Source: Mesorhizobium amorphae (GTDB lineage: Bacteria > Pseudomonadota > Alphaproteobacteria > Rhizobiales > Rhizobiaceae). Taken from it: DNA of 41,091 nt. The stretch covers positions 1 through 41,091 of the forward strand of contig QFNI01000035.1 of assembly GCA_003240775.1 (NCBI GenBank). Direction: 5' to 3'. The stretch's first letter is position 1; each line of letters starts with the position of its first letter. Made by a program: the position numbers and the translations under genes. Of the stretch, positions 23,837 to 32,593 are shown in pieces. The notes beneath the pieces were generated by a model. It did no database searches. It was given only the letters and a program-made list of their open reading frames with translations, and was not told the DNA's origin.

Positions 23837-24787
23837 TCACCGAAGCGGCGGGATCTCGCCCAACTGGAAGAACAGGATCGACGCGCGTCCCTTGGACACC
23901 GTGAGCGGCACGTTCGACACCTCGCCGATCGAGCCCAATGTGGAGACGATGCGCTCGGATGCTTCGGGTGCCGCCTGACGCACGTAATCGGCGATCCTGC
24001 CGGTGTTCTGGAGGCTGATCGAGAAGCGCCCGTCGAGAAGGCCGTTCTCGTCCACCGAGAACGGGCCCTTGACGGTGAGCCCTGCGTCCACGCCGTCGCC
24101 GAGCTGCAGCGAGCGCAACTCGCCCGAGCGCCCGCGAAGCGACCCATCGAACCCTGCGGCAGCACCCGTCACCACCGCGTCCAGGCTGCCGCTCAGGGCA
24201 GGCAGCGTCCGGCCGTCCGCGATTTCGGGCGCGAGCGCAAGTGCCGTGAAGTTCGCGGCCACGTCGAGGTTCGCGCCGTTCACGCGCGAATGGGCTTGTG
24301 CGTCGTCGGCAGAGAGAAGCGGGCCGGCAGGGCCGGAAACCGCGAGCTTGCGCGCTTCGGCCGAAAAGCGGGTGGGGATCGGCGTCGCGATCCGGCTCGA
24401 GGCCTTGAAGAGTTCCCAGTTCATGTCGAGCGCGGGCAGGCCGGGAAGGGCGAGTGTCGCCGGCCCGTCCAACTCGCCCACCACGAAGCGGGGATCGTAG
24501 ACCTGGGCCGCCGAGCGGAAGGCGCCGGCAGTCGCCGTGATCCCGTCGCGCCCATAGCCCGTGCGGTCGCAGAAGAGCCCCATGCGAAAGGGGAAGCCCT
24601 CGGCGCGCAGGTTCTCGCACTCGGCGCCCGAGTTCGACACCGCCGTGCGGGCTTCGCGCTCCAGCCGGTCAGCCAGAAAGAACCAGCCGCCCGTGTAGAG
24701 CGCGATCGCCACCACCACGAAGACCCCGAGCCAGATCATGCGGCGGGCATAGGAGGGACGTTGGTCGCGGGGGTGGAATTCGGTCAT
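23837..24787 (-). CDS. DUF2125 domain-containing protein
   Basis: This 316-residue protein has one membrane anchor (about residues 17-40) and a large outer domain of DUF2125 type, with ECENLRAEGFPFRMGLFCDRTGY as its signature; the two Cys residues (57 and about 73) may form a disulfide. DUF2125 is largely confined to alphaproteobacteria and has no known function. It is convergent with tyrC, 9 bases apart, and divergent from chaC. Confidence 0.85.
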   Translation of the reverse strand: MTEFHPRDQRPSYARRMIWLGVFVVVAIALYTGGWFFLADRLEREARTAVSNSGAECENLRAEGFPFRMGLFCDRTGYGRDGITATAGAFRSAAQVYDPRFVVGELDGPATLALPGLPALDMNWELFKASSRIATPIPTRFSAEARKLAVSGPAGPLLSADDAQAHSRVNGANLDVAANFTALALAPEIADGRTLPALSGSLDAVVTGAAAGFDGSLRGRSGELRSLQLGDGVDAGLTVKGPFSVDENGLLDGRFSISLQNTGRIADYVRQAAPEASERIVSTLGSIGEVSNVPLTVSKGRASILFFQLGEIPPLR

Positions 24788-24849
24788 GGCAGTCCTCGAG
24801 CAGGCGGCGGGTGGACAAGTGCCGCCCGTCCTCCGATACGGAAGGCCAA

Positions 24850-25392
24850 ATGGGCGATTTTTGGGTCTTTGGCTACGGCTCGCTGATGTGGCGGCCGGGT
24901 TTTGTGCATGAGGCGGCGGTGCGCGCCCGCGTGAGCGGCTTCCGGCGCGCGCTTTGCGTGCGCTCGCGCTGGCATCGCGGCACGCCCGAGCGCGAAGGGC
25001 TGGTGCTCGGCCTCGACCGTGGCGGCGCCTGCGTCGGCGTGGCTTTTCGCGTGGCGAATGACGAACGCGAGGGCGTGGTGGCCTATCTGCGAGAGCGCGA
25101 ACTCGTCACCAACGTCTATCTCGAACGCACCGTGCCTGTCCGCCTGGCGACCGGCGAAAGCGTTTCGGCGCTGACCTACGTCGTGGACCGAACCCATCCC
25201 CAATATGCCGGGCAGCTCGACCCGGCGGAGGCCGCCGCCACCGTGCGCAGCGCGGTCGGGCATTCGGGCGCCAATCCCGACTACGTACTGAGCGCGGTCG
25301 CCCATCTCGCAGCGCTCGGCATCCGCGATCGCTGGCTGGAAGAGGTCGCGGACCGCCTCAACCGCGCGCCCGAAGCTCGTCTAGGCGCTTGA
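24850..25392 (+). CDS. chaC: Gamma-glutamylcyclotransferase (ChaC family)
   Basis: ChaC-type enzymes cleave glutathione to 5-oxoproline and Cys-Gly. The 180-residue protein starts MGDFWVFGYGSLMW with the substrate-binding YGSL loop (9-12), followed by VSGFRRALCVRS, AFRV and REGVVAYLRERE, which holds the probable catalytic Glu. GGAAGG lies five bases before the ATG at 24850. Its last 35 bases overlap the 3' end of convergent plsC. Glutathione use fits the nearby gloB but is not direct evidence. Confidence 0.9.
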   Translation: MGDFWVFGYGSLMWRPGFVHEAAVRARVSGFRRALCVRSRWHRGTPEREGLVLGLDRGGACVGVAFRVANDEREGVVAYLRERELVTNVYLERTVPVRLATGESVSALTYVVDRTHPQYAGQLDPAEAAATVRSAVGHSGANPDYVLSAVAHLAALGIRDRWLEEVADRLNRAPEARLGA

Positions 25393-26143
25393 GCGCGCTC
25401 GGCGGGAAAGGCGGCGGATCGGGGCTCTCGGCCACTTCGATCAGGGCCTGATCGCAGGCCGCTTCCGTTTCCGCAACCAGGCGGCGCATGAATTCCTCCT
25501 TGGGGAGGCCTGCGGGGATCGGCGGCAGGAAGCGGGCGCGGATCGTGCCGGGATGGCGCAGGAACTTGCGGCGTGGCCAGAACAGCCCGGCCTGGTGGGC
25601 CACGGGCACCACGGGAAGCTGCAACTGGCCGTAGAGTTCCGCGATGCCCCATTTGTAGGCAGGCTCTTCGCCGGGCGCGCGGCGGGTGCCTTCGGGATAG
25701 ATCAGCAGCTGGCGGCCGACGCGCATCTCCTCGCGCGTGCGGATCGCCGCATCGCGCAGCGCGCTGCCGCGCTTGGCGCGGTTGATCGGCACCATCCGCA
25801 TCTTCATCACGTACCAGCCGAAAACCGGAATCCAGGTCAGCTCGCGCTTGAGGATGATGAGGGCGTCGGGAATGTGGGGCAGGGGCGCCAGCACGTCCCA
25901 GAAGGACTGGTGCTTGGACGCGACGATGTAGGAGCCCTGCGGCAGGTTCTCCTGGCCTTCCACCACGCTTTTCGCGCCTGCCACATGCTCCAGGAGCCAC
26001 AGGCTCGAGCGCGCCCAGAACTTCGGCACGAACCACGCCGCCTTGCGCGGGGCGAGGAAGTAGAAGGGCGACCACAGGATCATCTGCACGATGAGGCTGA
26101 GGTAGAAGAGGGCGTTGAAGAGAAGGGAGCGGAGCGCGAGCAT
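25358..26143 (-). CDS. plsC: 1-acyl-sn-glycerol-3-phosphate acyltransferase
   Basis: PlsC acylates lysophosphatidic acid to phosphatidic acid at the inner membrane. The 261-residue protein has an N-terminal membrane segment (about 5-30), the catalytic HX4D as KHQSFWD (H78, D83), the glycerophosphate-binding VPINRAKRG and YPEGTR (149-154), and VPVAHQAGLFWPRR. The start at 26143 begins the hydrophobic anchor. The gene lies downstream of ftsE-ftsX-ydcF on the same strand, probably one operon, and overlaps convergent chaC. Confidence 0.93.
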   Translation of the reverse strand: MLALRSLLFNALFYLSLIVQMILWSPFYFLAPRKAAWFVPKFWARSSLWLLEHVAGAKSVVEGQENLPQGSYIVASKHQSFWDVLAPLPHIPDALIILKRELTWIPVFGWYVMKMRMVPINRAKRGSALRDAAIRTREEMRVGRQLLIYPEGTRRAPGEEPAYKWGIAELYGQLQLPVVPVAHQAGLFWPRRKFLRHPGTIRARFLPPIPAGLPKEEFMRRLVAETEAACDQALIEVAESPDPPPFPPSALKRLDELRARG

Positions 26144-26193
26144 CGGAGCCGGCCTCTGCCATGGGACGGGCGGGAAGGGAAGGGTGGTCGGTG

Positions 26194-26904
26194 CTACTGG
26201 ATCTGACGCCCGTCCCCGCCGGCATCCACCATCTCGGTGCCTGTCGCGTGGTGCGTGGCGACGGGCAGCATGCCGCGGGCGAGGGCCGCCACGAACTTCG
26301 CGTATTCGGTGAACATCACGCGGAAGGCGCGCGGCTCGCTCAGCACACGGCCGAGATCGAGCTTGGTGTTCACCACGGGATAGGGCCGCAACTCCGCGCC
26401 GTCGCCGATCAGCCGCCCGAGCTCCAGCAGCGAGCGGGGCATGTGGTAGTTGTTGGTGACGAGGATCACGGAGCGGTAATTGTGGCTGTCCACCCAGAGC
26501 GCGCTTTGTTCGGCGTTGCCCACCGTGTCCAATGCGGCGTAGTCGATGTCCACGCAGCACGAGAAGAGGTCGCGCGCGTTGCCGGTTGCGGCACTCAAGG
26601 CGGCAGGCCCCGAGCGGGGGTGCACGCCGCTGATCAGGAGCCGCTCGCCCTTGCCGGCCTTGAGGAGGTCGAGTGCCGCATCGACGCGCGCTTGGCCGCC
26701 GGTCAGCACGATGATGGCGTCCGCGCGCGGCAGGTCGCCGGGCGTCGAGAGGCTGACCACATAGGCCGAAAACGCCGCGAAGCCCGCGGCCACCGCGACC
26801 GCGAGCCCGGCCCCTCCGAACAGCGCGAGCTTGAGGCCCGCGAAGCGCCCGCGCCGCCGGTCGGGCGCGGCTTGCACCGGAAGGGGGGCGGGCGAAGCGG
26901 TCAT
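26194..26904 (-). CDS. YdcF/SanA-like (DUF218) membrane protein
   Basis: This 236-residue protein has one membrane segment (about 25-50) followed by the DUF218 fold: ADAIIVLTGGQARVDAALDLLKAG, RLLISGVH, and VTNNYHMPRSLLEL, whose YHMPR motif is diagnostic. Family members (YdcF, SanA) act in envelope or vancomycin-resistance phenotypes, without a settled reaction. The ATG at 26904 removes an unsupported upstream extension overlapping ftsX. It lies between ftsX and plsC, spaced by about 50 bases each. Confidence 0.87.
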   Translation of the reverse strand: MTASPAPLPVQAAPDRRRGRFAGLKLALFGGAGLAVAVAAGFAAFSAYVVSLSTPGDLPRADAIIVLTGGQARVDAALDLLKAGKGERLLISGVHPRSGPAALSAATGNARDLFSCCVDIDYAALDTVGNAEQSALWVDSHNYRSVILVTNNYHMPRSLLELGRLIGDGAELRPYPVVNTKLDLGRVLSEPRAFRVMFTEYAKFVAALARGMLPVATHHATGTEMVDAGGDGRQIQ

Positions 26905-26950
26905 GCTGTCAACAACATATCGCGGGGGCAGGGGTAGGCAAATGTCCGGC

Positions 26951-27916
26951 TCATTCGTCGGGCCTCGCCATGTCGATGTCTGCCAGGAATGCGACAACGG
27001 TAAGGTGCGAGGTGACGGCGGCGATGAGCGCCACCACCGTCATGATCAGCGCGACACCCGCATAGCCGGCGACACCGATCTGGAAATGGCCGAACAGCGC
27101 GGTCGCTTGGTCGGCACCCGGCGTCGCCAGGTTCACGCCCATCCAGAACGAGAACATCAGGAAGGCCGCGATCGCCAGCACGCCGCCGATGGCAGCCCCC
27201 TTCAAGCCGATCATCAAAAAGTGCTGGCGGAACTCGCCCGCGATGAAGCGCGCCTCAGCACCCACGAAATGCAGCACTTCGATCACGTGGCCGGCACCCG
27301 TCATCGCGCCGCGTGTCGCGAAGCAGACAGCGAGCGCGGTGGCGGCGAGCATCAGCGACAGAATGCCGAGGCCCGCCCAGACTGTCGTCTGCGCCATGGC
27401 GACGAGCCGGTCGACCCAGGTGCGGTGGTCGTCGAGCCGCGCGCCCAGCCCGTCGCGGTCGAGGCTCGCGCGCAGGCTCGCGAAATCGGGTGGGTTGTCG
27501 CGGTCGACGGTCACGATCACAAGGCGCGGCACGGGCAGGGCGTCGATGTCGAGATTGCCGCCGAGCCAGGGTTCGAGCAGGCGCGCGGTGGCCGCGCGAT
27601 CGACGATGCGCGCGCCCGTGACGCCGGGAAGAGCCCGCGCGGTCTCGGCCGTGCGGGCGAGTGCCGCCTCGATGTCTTGGCCTTCCACGGGAAGCAGCTC
27701 AACCGTCGCCTCTCGCGCGATCTGGCTCTGCCAGACGGATGCGGTGTCGCGCACCAGCGTGACTGCACCCAGCGTGAGAGACGACAAAAATGTCATGATG
27801 GCGATCACGGCCATCAGCGCGCTGCCGCCGATCCGGGCCGCCGGCACGATGCCCGTCGGCGCGCGGTTGGCGCGCGGCAGCGCCTGCGCTTGCGCGGGAA
27901 CGGCGGCGTCAGTCAT
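26951..27916 (-). CDS. ftsX: Cell division protein FtsX
   Basis: FtsX is the membrane partner of FtsE and links cytokinesis to periplasmic peptidoglycan hydrolase activation. The 321-residue protein has a cytoplasmic N-terminus, TM1 (about 33-55), a periplasmic domain including EATVELLP, and three further TM helices after residue 175, ending LADIDMARPDE. EVLHFVGAEARFIAGEFRQHFLMIG is the conserved cytoplasmic loop. Its start overlaps the ftsE 3' end by 8 bases. Confidence 0.92.
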   Translation of the reverse strand: MTDAAVPAQAQALPRANRAPTGIVPAARIGGSALMAVIAIMTFLSSLTLGAVTLVRDTASVWQSQIAREATVELLPVEGQDIEAALARTAETARALPGVTGARIVDRAATARLLEPWLGGNLDIDALPVPRLVIVTVDRDNPPDFASLRASLDRDGLGARLDDHRTWVDRLVAMAQTTVWAGLGILSLMLAATALAVCFATRGAMTGAGHVIEVLHFVGAEARFIAGEFRQHFLMIGLKGAAIGGVLAIAAFLMFSFWMGVNLATPGADQATALFGHFQIGVAGYAGVALIMTVVALIAAVTSHLTVVAFLADIDMARPDE

Positions 27917-28568
27917 GGACGTCGAGCCTTCCGTTGGCCAGCACCATGCGCCGCGCGTCGACCTGCTCCATCAAAGCGAGGTCGTGGGTCGCGATCACGA
28001 CGGCCGTGCCCAGACGGTTCATCTCGATGAAGAGGCGCAGCAGGCGGCGGGCGAGCGGCGGGTCCACATTGCCGGTGGGCTCGTCGGCCAGAAGAACCTC
28101 GGGCTGTTCGATCAGCGCGCGCGCGATCGCCACGCGCTGCTTCTCACCGCCCGAGAGAACGGGCGGTGGGGCGTGCATCCGCTCGCCCAGGCCGACCCAT
28201 TTCAGAAGTTCCGCCACGTCCGAGCGATAGCTCGCCTCCTCGCGCCCGCGCACCCGGAGCGGCAGGGCCACGTTCTCGAAGGTGGTCATGTGGTCGAGCA
28301 GGCGGAAATCCTGGAACACCACGCCGATGCGGCGGCGGAAGGCCGGAAGCTCGGCGCGTGCCAGGCTCAGCCGGTCGCGCCCGAAGATCGAGACGAGGCC
28401 GCGCGTGGGCTTGAGCGACAGAAACAGCAGCCGCAGCAGCGTGGTCTTGCCCGCGCCCGACGGGCCGCTCAAGAACTGGAAGGAGCGGGCGGGGATGTCG
28501 AAGGAGACGTCGCGCAACACTTCGGGGCCCATCCCGTAGCGCATTCCCACATTTTCGAATCGGATCAC
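27909..28568 (-). CDS. ftsE: Cell division ATP-binding protein FtsE
   Basis: This 219-residue ABC ATPase has Walker A GPSGAGKT (35-42), Q-loop VVFQDFRLL, signature LSGGEKQR (138-145), Walker B VLLADEPTG (158-166) and the H-loop THD. I chose the GTG at 28568 (IRFENVGMRYG) because it gives the standard FtsE length and follows GAGG; an ATG 51 bases upstream gives an unusual N-terminus. A CtrA-type box lies 64 bases upstream. It heads the ftsE-ftsX-ydcF-plsC unit. Confidence 0.95.
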   Translation of the reverse strand: MIRFENVGMRYGMGPEVLRDVSFDIPARSFQFLSGPSGAGKTTLLRLLFLSLKPTRGLVSIFGRDRLSLARAELPAFRRRIGVVFQDFRLLDHMTTFENVALPLRVRGREEASYRSDVAELLKWVGLGERMHAPPPVLSGGEKQRVAIARALIEQPEVLLADEPTGNVDPPLARRLLRLFIEMNRLGTAVVIATHDLALMEQVDARRMVLANGRLDVHD

Positions 28569-28631
28569 GGATTGGCCTCGCCTAACAACCGCCTGCCCCG
28601 GCCCCTTGCGAAAGACCATGCGGTGACATGG

Positions 28632-28646
28632 TTAACGCCCGCTTAA
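28632..28646. promoter_or_regulatory. CtrA-type binding box TTAA-N7-TTAA
   Basis: TTAA (28632-28635), seven bases, then TTAA (28643-28646) matches the full CtrA site of alphaproteobacteria. It sits in the 129-base divergent region between ftsE and the membrane protein gene at 28698. A further TTAACC half site lies at 28668-28673. The region is otherwise GC-rich, which makes chance less likely. CtrA is the cell-cycle master regulator. Confidence 0.6.
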
Positions 28647-28697
28647 AACCTCGGCCGAAAGGCAGCATTAACCAAGCTGGCTTACCCCTGGTTGACC

Positions 28698-29255
28698 ATG
28701 ACGCCGCCTGCACCTTTCCCCATCACCCGACAAGCCAGTCGCTCGCGCGTCAGCGATCGGGTGATCGACGCGGATTTCGTGGTCATTCCGCAGCCTCCCG
28801 CCGTGCCGCAGAAGCCGCGGCCGGCCGTTCCCGCGAGCGTGGCGTCACCCGCCCGAAGCGAGCGCGCTGGGCCGGGCTTCTGGCTGGCGGGCGTGCTGGT
28901 GGCCATCCTCGCCTTTCTCGCCGCCGGCGGGCACAGCCTTTGGACTGCAGCCACCGGCGACCACACCTCCCAGATGCGCGGCTCGTTCGCGCTCCGCACG
29001 CTCGATGTGCGCGCAGGCGATGGAGGGCGGCCTGGCGTCGTCGCCATCGAAGCGCAGGTGCGCAACGCGTCGGACACCGCGCATGCCATGCCGCTTCTTG
29101 CCATTCGCCTCGTCACGGGCGATGGCAGGCGCCTCGACCATCCGCTGCCGCGCCGCAACGCGGTTCTGGCGCCCGGCGCATCCGAGCGCTTCGCGACCAG
29201 GATTGCGGTGCCCGAAGGCAGCTTCGTTTCGGCCCAGGCCGTTTTCGTGGACTGA
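28698..29255 (+). CDS. Single-pass membrane protein, DUF3426-like, lacking the zinc ribbon
   Basis: This 185-residue protein has a cytoplasmic Pro-rich N-terminus, one membrane helix (about 56-80), and an outer beta domain with RGSFALRTLDVRAG, VAIEAQVRNASD and LAPGASERFATRIAVPEG, resembling DUF3426/FxLYD-type domains. In many Rhizobiales the gene divergent from ftsE codes for an MJ0042 zinc ribbon plus such a domain. Here the protein contains no Cys at all, and the reading frame is closed by a stop at 28644-28646, so the ribbon is missing. Function unknown. Confidence 0.7.
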   Translation: MTPPAPFPITRQASRSRVSDRVIDADFVVIPQPPAVPQKPRPAVPASVASPARSERAGPGFWLAGVLVAILAFLAAGGHSLWTAATGDHTSQMRGSFALRTLDVRAGDGGRPGVVAIEAQVRNASDTAHAMPLLAIRLVTGDGRRLDHPLPRRNAVLAPGASERFATRIAVPEGSFVSAQAVFVD

Positions 29256-29267
29256 AAGGAAAAGCCC

Positions 29268-29804
29268 ATGCCAACCGTGCGCGGCAAGGAAATCGAAGTT
29301 CTGTTCTCGGCCTCCACGATCGCGCGGCGCAATCTGGAGCTTGCCAAGGACATCGCGTCCCGCGCGCCCGAGGACCTCCTGGTGATCTCGATCCTCAAGG
29401 GTTCCTTCGTCTTCGCCGCCGATCTGATCCGCGCGCTGCACGATGTGGGCGTGGCGCCCGAGGTCGAGTTCATCTTCATCTCGTCCTATGGCGCGGGCAC
29501 CACGAGCGGGGAGGTGCGCGTGCTGCGCGACATCGACAACGACGTTTCGGGCCGCGACGTGCTTCTGGTCGACGACATCCTGGAATCGGGAAAGACGCTC
29601 CAGTTCACGCGCCGCCTGATGATGGAGCGCGGCGCAAAGAGCTGCTCCATCGCGGTGCTCCTGGACAAGCGCATGCGCCGGCAGACCGATCTCGAGGCCG
29701 ACCATGTGGGCTTCGACTGCCCCGACCATTTCGTGGTCGGCTACGGCATGGATGTCGCCCATGCCTTCCGCGAGCTGCCGTTCGTGGGCGTCGTCAAGGA
29801 GTAG
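29268..29804 (+). CDS. hpt: Hypoxanthine phosphoribosyltransferase
   Basis: Hpt converts hypoxanthine or guanine plus PRPP into IMP or GMP in purine salvage. The 178-residue protein has the flexible-loop region ISSYGAGTTSGEVRV (71-85), the PRPP motif VLLVDDILESGKTL (98-111) and the purine-binding DHFVVGYGMD near the C-terminus. GAAAGGAAAAGCCC provides the ribosome-binding site. It follows the membrane protein gene by 12 bases, suggesting one transcript. Confidence 0.95.
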   Translation: MPTVRGKEIEVLFSASTIARRNLELAKDIASRAPEDLLVISILKGSFVFAADLIRALHDVGVAPEVEFIFISSYGAGTTSGEVRVLRDIDNDVSGRDVLLVDDILESGKTLQFTRRLMMERGAKSCSIAVLLDKRMRRQTDLEADHVGFDCPDHFVVGYGMDVAHAFRELPFVGVVKE

Positions 29805-29906
29805 AACGGGGATCGCTTCAACCTTCCGCAGCGCCCATACCCCTTCTTAAATCTTCATCCCTACATCTCGTCGTCCGATCTCAGGCATCAGGCAGGCGAG
29901 GAACGG

Positions 29907-31301
29907 GTGCGCTTTTCCGCGGCAGGCACGGCCGAACGCATTCTTCCCGCGGGCCTCGGCCGGCGGGCGCGGCCGGTGCTGGGAAAGGTCGACGCCATCC
30001 TCTTCGCTTCCGACGAGCGCGGGCAGGCCGGGCGCATGTCGCTGATCGCTTTTGCGATCCGCATCCTGTCCGCCGTGATCGGCTTCGTGTCCCAGGTGCT
30101 CATGGCGCGCTGGATGGGCACGTTCGACTACGGCATCTTCGTGCTGGTCTGGCTGGTGGTGGTGATCGCGGGCAGCCTGTCCTGCCTCGGCTTTCACACA
30201 TCCGTCGTGCGCTTCGTGCCCGAATACCGCGAGCGCAACATGCTGGCCGAGCTGCGCGGCATCGTGGCGACCAGCCGCGTCTTCGTGCTTGTCGCCTCAT
30301 CCGTGCTCACGGCTCTCGGCCTGCTCGTCTTCTGGCTTTTCAGGGATCGCGTCGCGCCCTTCTACGTCGCGCCCTTCATGCTCGGCTTCCTGTGCCTGCC
30401 CATGGTCGCTCTGGGGGATACGATGCAGGGCCTCGCGCGCTCGCGGTCCTGGGCCATCGCCGCACTCGCGCCCACCTTCATCCTTCGGCCCGTGCTGATC
30501 CTGGTGGTGATGGCCGCGGCCGTCGGCCTCGGCTACCCGCCGAATGCGGAGGTCGCCGTGATCTCCGCCCTGATCGCCACCTACCTGACCACCATCGGCC
30601 AGGTCGTCGTCATCTCCGGTTGGATGTCGCGCGAGATGGTGCCCGGTCCGTCGCGCGTCCTGCTTCGCCACTGGCTCGTGGTGTCGCTGCCGATCTTCTT
30701 GTCGGAAAGCTTCTTCTTTCTGCTGACCAACGCCGACGTGCTGATGGTGGGCGTCTACATGCAGCCCGACGATGTCGGCGTCTATTTCGCCACGGTGAAG
30801 ACGCTCGCGCTCGTTCATTTCGTCTACTTCGCGGTGAAGGCGGGTGCGGCCCAGCGCTATGCGCAGTTCACCCACGGCAACCCCGAGGGCCTTGCAGCCT
30901 TCGCGCGGGAGACCGTGTCCTGGACATTCTGGCCCTCGCTCCTGATGTCGCTCGCCGTGCTTCTCGCGGGCGAGCCGCTGCTGGCTCTGTTCGGGCCGGA
31001 ATTCGTGTCGGGCTACTGGCTGCTCTTTCCGCTGCTCGCAGGCGTGATCATGCGCGCTGCCATCGGCCCGGCCGAGGCGCTTTTGACCATGAGCGGGCAC
31101 CAGAACGCGTGTGCGGCGGTGTTTGCGGCAACGCTCGTCTTCAACATCGCACTGTCGGTGGTGCTGATCCCGCACTTCGGCCTGTGGGGCGCGGCGATCG
31201 CCACCGCGCTTTCCATCCTCTTCGAAGCCATCGGGCTCGCCTGGACCGTGTGGCGCAAGCATGGGTTCGTGATGTTCGTGTTCGCTCCGCGCCGGTCCTG
31301 A
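29907..31301 (+). CDS. Polysaccharide flippase-like (MOP superfamily) membrane protein
   Basis: This 464-residue protein has 12-14 hydrophobic segments and resembles Wzx/lipopolysaccharide-biosynthesis flippases: MARWMGTFDYGIFVLVW near TM2, FLLTNADVLMVGVYMQPDDVGVYFATVKTL in the middle, and IPHFGLWGAAIATALS near the end. The GTG at 29907 has GAGG upstream; an ATG at 30036 is an alternative that removes the charged N-terminal 43 residues. It is followed after 2 bases by the GNAT gene, so the two likely act together in an envelope polysaccharide. The substrate is unknown. Confidence 0.82.
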   Translation: MRFSAAGTAERILPAGLGRRARPVLGKVDAILFASDERGQAGRMSLIAFAIRILSAVIGFVSQVLMARWMGTFDYGIFVLVWLVVVIAGSLSCLGFHTSVVRFVPEYRERNMLAELRGIVATSRVFVLVASSVLTALGLLVFWLFRDRVAPFYVAPFMLGFLCLPMVALGDTMQGLARSRSWAIAALAPTFILRPVLILVVMAAAVGLGYPPNAEVAVISALIATYLTTIGQVVVISGWMSREMVPGPSRVLLRHWLVVSLPIFLSESFFFLLTNADVLMVGVYMQPDDVGVYFATVKTLALVHFVYFAVKAGAAQRYAQFTHGNPEGLAAFARETVSWTFWPSLLMSLAVLLAGEPLLALFGPEFVSGYWLLFPLLAGVIMRAAIGPAEALLTMSGHQNACAAVFAATLVFNIALSVVLIPHFGLWGAAIATALSILFEAIGLAWTVWRKHGFVMFVFAPRRS

Positions 31302-31303
31302 TC

Positions 31304-32593
31304 ATGGCAGCCATCCCCATCCTGGAAGAATCGAGCGCCAGCCAGTCGGGGCCGCTGATCGCGGGCCTCGCCGGCTGGCGCGGCGAGGGCGCCCCGCTCG
31401 AAGCGCTGCCCGAGGAAGTCCGTGCCGAAGCGCGCCCCGAGCGCAGGCTCGCCATCTATGGCGCGAGTGCCGGCTTCGAACTCGTGGACGAACTCGACTT
31501 TCTTGCAGCCCGCACCATCGAGCCCAACCTCTTCTTCCACCCGCGCTTTCTCGCGCCCGCCATGCCGCGGCTGGAAGACCGCGAGGTGCGGCTCGCCGTG
31601 ATCCGCGACGGCGGCGAGAACCGCTCGCGCCTGCGCCTGCTCGTGCCCTTTTCCGTGGAGAAGCCCGCGATCCCCTTCGGCGTGCCGGTGCTGCGCACCT
31701 GGGCCAATCCGTTCGGACCCCTCGGCACGCCGCTGGTGGACAGCGACGATCCCGCAGGCGTGGTCGAGGATTTCTTCGCCATGCTCGCCCGGCCGCATCT
31801 CGAATTGCCGGAGGTTTTCGTGCTGCCAGACGTTCGGCTCGACGGGCCGTTCGCCAAGCTGCTGGGCGAAATCAGCGCCGCGCGCCGCCTGCCGCTGCTC
31901 ACGGTCGGCCGCGTCGAGCGCCCGCTGCTCGCAAGCGATGCCGCGCCCGACGACTACCTGCGCAACGCGTTGCGCGCGCACCACTTCCGCGAGTTCCGCC
32001 GCCTCAAGCGCCGGCTCGAAACAGGCGGGGCGGTGGAGCATGTCGTCTTGACGGACGCCGAGGGCGTGCGGTTGGGCACCGAAGCCTTTCTCGCGCTCGA
32101 GGCGAAGGGCTGGAAGGGCCGCGCGCGCACTGCGATGGCGGTGGACCGCTTCCGCGCGGCCTTCGCGCGCGAGGCCATCAACGCCCTGGCCGAAAAGGGC
32201 ATGGCGCGGGTGCATCTCCTGACGCTCGCCGGCAACCCGATCGCTGCCCTCATCGTCTTCCTGGAGCGCGGCATCGCCTACACTTGGAAGACCGCCTATG
32301 ACGAGGCCTATGCGGCGTTTTCGCCGGGCACGCTCCTGATGATCGAGACGACGCGCACGCACCTTGCGGGCACCGACATCCACGAGACCGATTCCTGCGC
32401 CGTTCCAGACCATCCCGTGCTCAGCCGGTTGTGGAGCGAACGCATGCCGATCGGCACGCTGGTTGTCGGCCTTCAGCCCGGCAGCGACCGCACAGTGGCG
32501 CAAGCCGCCAAGCAGGTACGCATGCTGCGCGAGACCCGCAACGCCATGCGGATCTGGCGCAACCGCGTCAAAAGCCTGCTGCGCCGGGAGTAG
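31304..32593 (+). CDS. GNAT family protein (BioF2/CelD-like acetyltransferase)
   Basis: This 429-residue protein has two GNAT-like halves. The C-terminal half contains the Acetyltransf_6 pattern: REFRRLKRRLETGG, ALEAKGWKGRARTAM, LTLAGNPIAALIVFLERGIAYTWKTAYDEAYAAFSPGTLL. Related CelD/FemAB-like proteins acylate exopolysaccharide or cell-wall precursors. It follows the flippase by 2 bases, supporting a shared polysaccharide role. Its last 26 bases overlap the convergent acyl-CoA synthetase gene. Acyl donor and acceptor are not inferable. Confidence 0.82.
   Translation: MAAIPILEESSASQSGPLIAGLAGWRGEGAPLEALPEEVRAEARPERRLAIYGASAGFELVDELDFLAARTIEPNLFFHPRFLAPAMPRLEDREVRLAVIRDGGENRSRLRLLVPFSVEKPAIPFGVPVLRTWANPFGPLGTPLVDSDDPAGVVEDFFAMLARPHLELPEVFVLPDVRLDGPFAKLLGEISAARRLPLLTVGRVERPLLASDAAPDDYLRNALRAHHFREFRRLKRRLETGGAVEHVVLTDAEGVRLGTEAFLALEAKGWKGRARTAMAVDRFRAAFAREAINALAEKGMARVHLLTLAGNPIAALIVFLERGIAYTWKTAYDEAYAAFSPGTLLMIETTRTHLAGTDIHETDSCAVPDHPVLSRLWSERMPIGTLVVGLQPGSDRTVAQAAKQVRMLRETRNAMRIWRNRVKSLLRRE

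Noticed and set aside
28628..31303. A long plus-strand frame continuous with the GNAT gene
   Set aside because: It overlaps the membrane protein gene, hpt and the flippase gene in another frame. Only the part from 31304 resembles a protein family.
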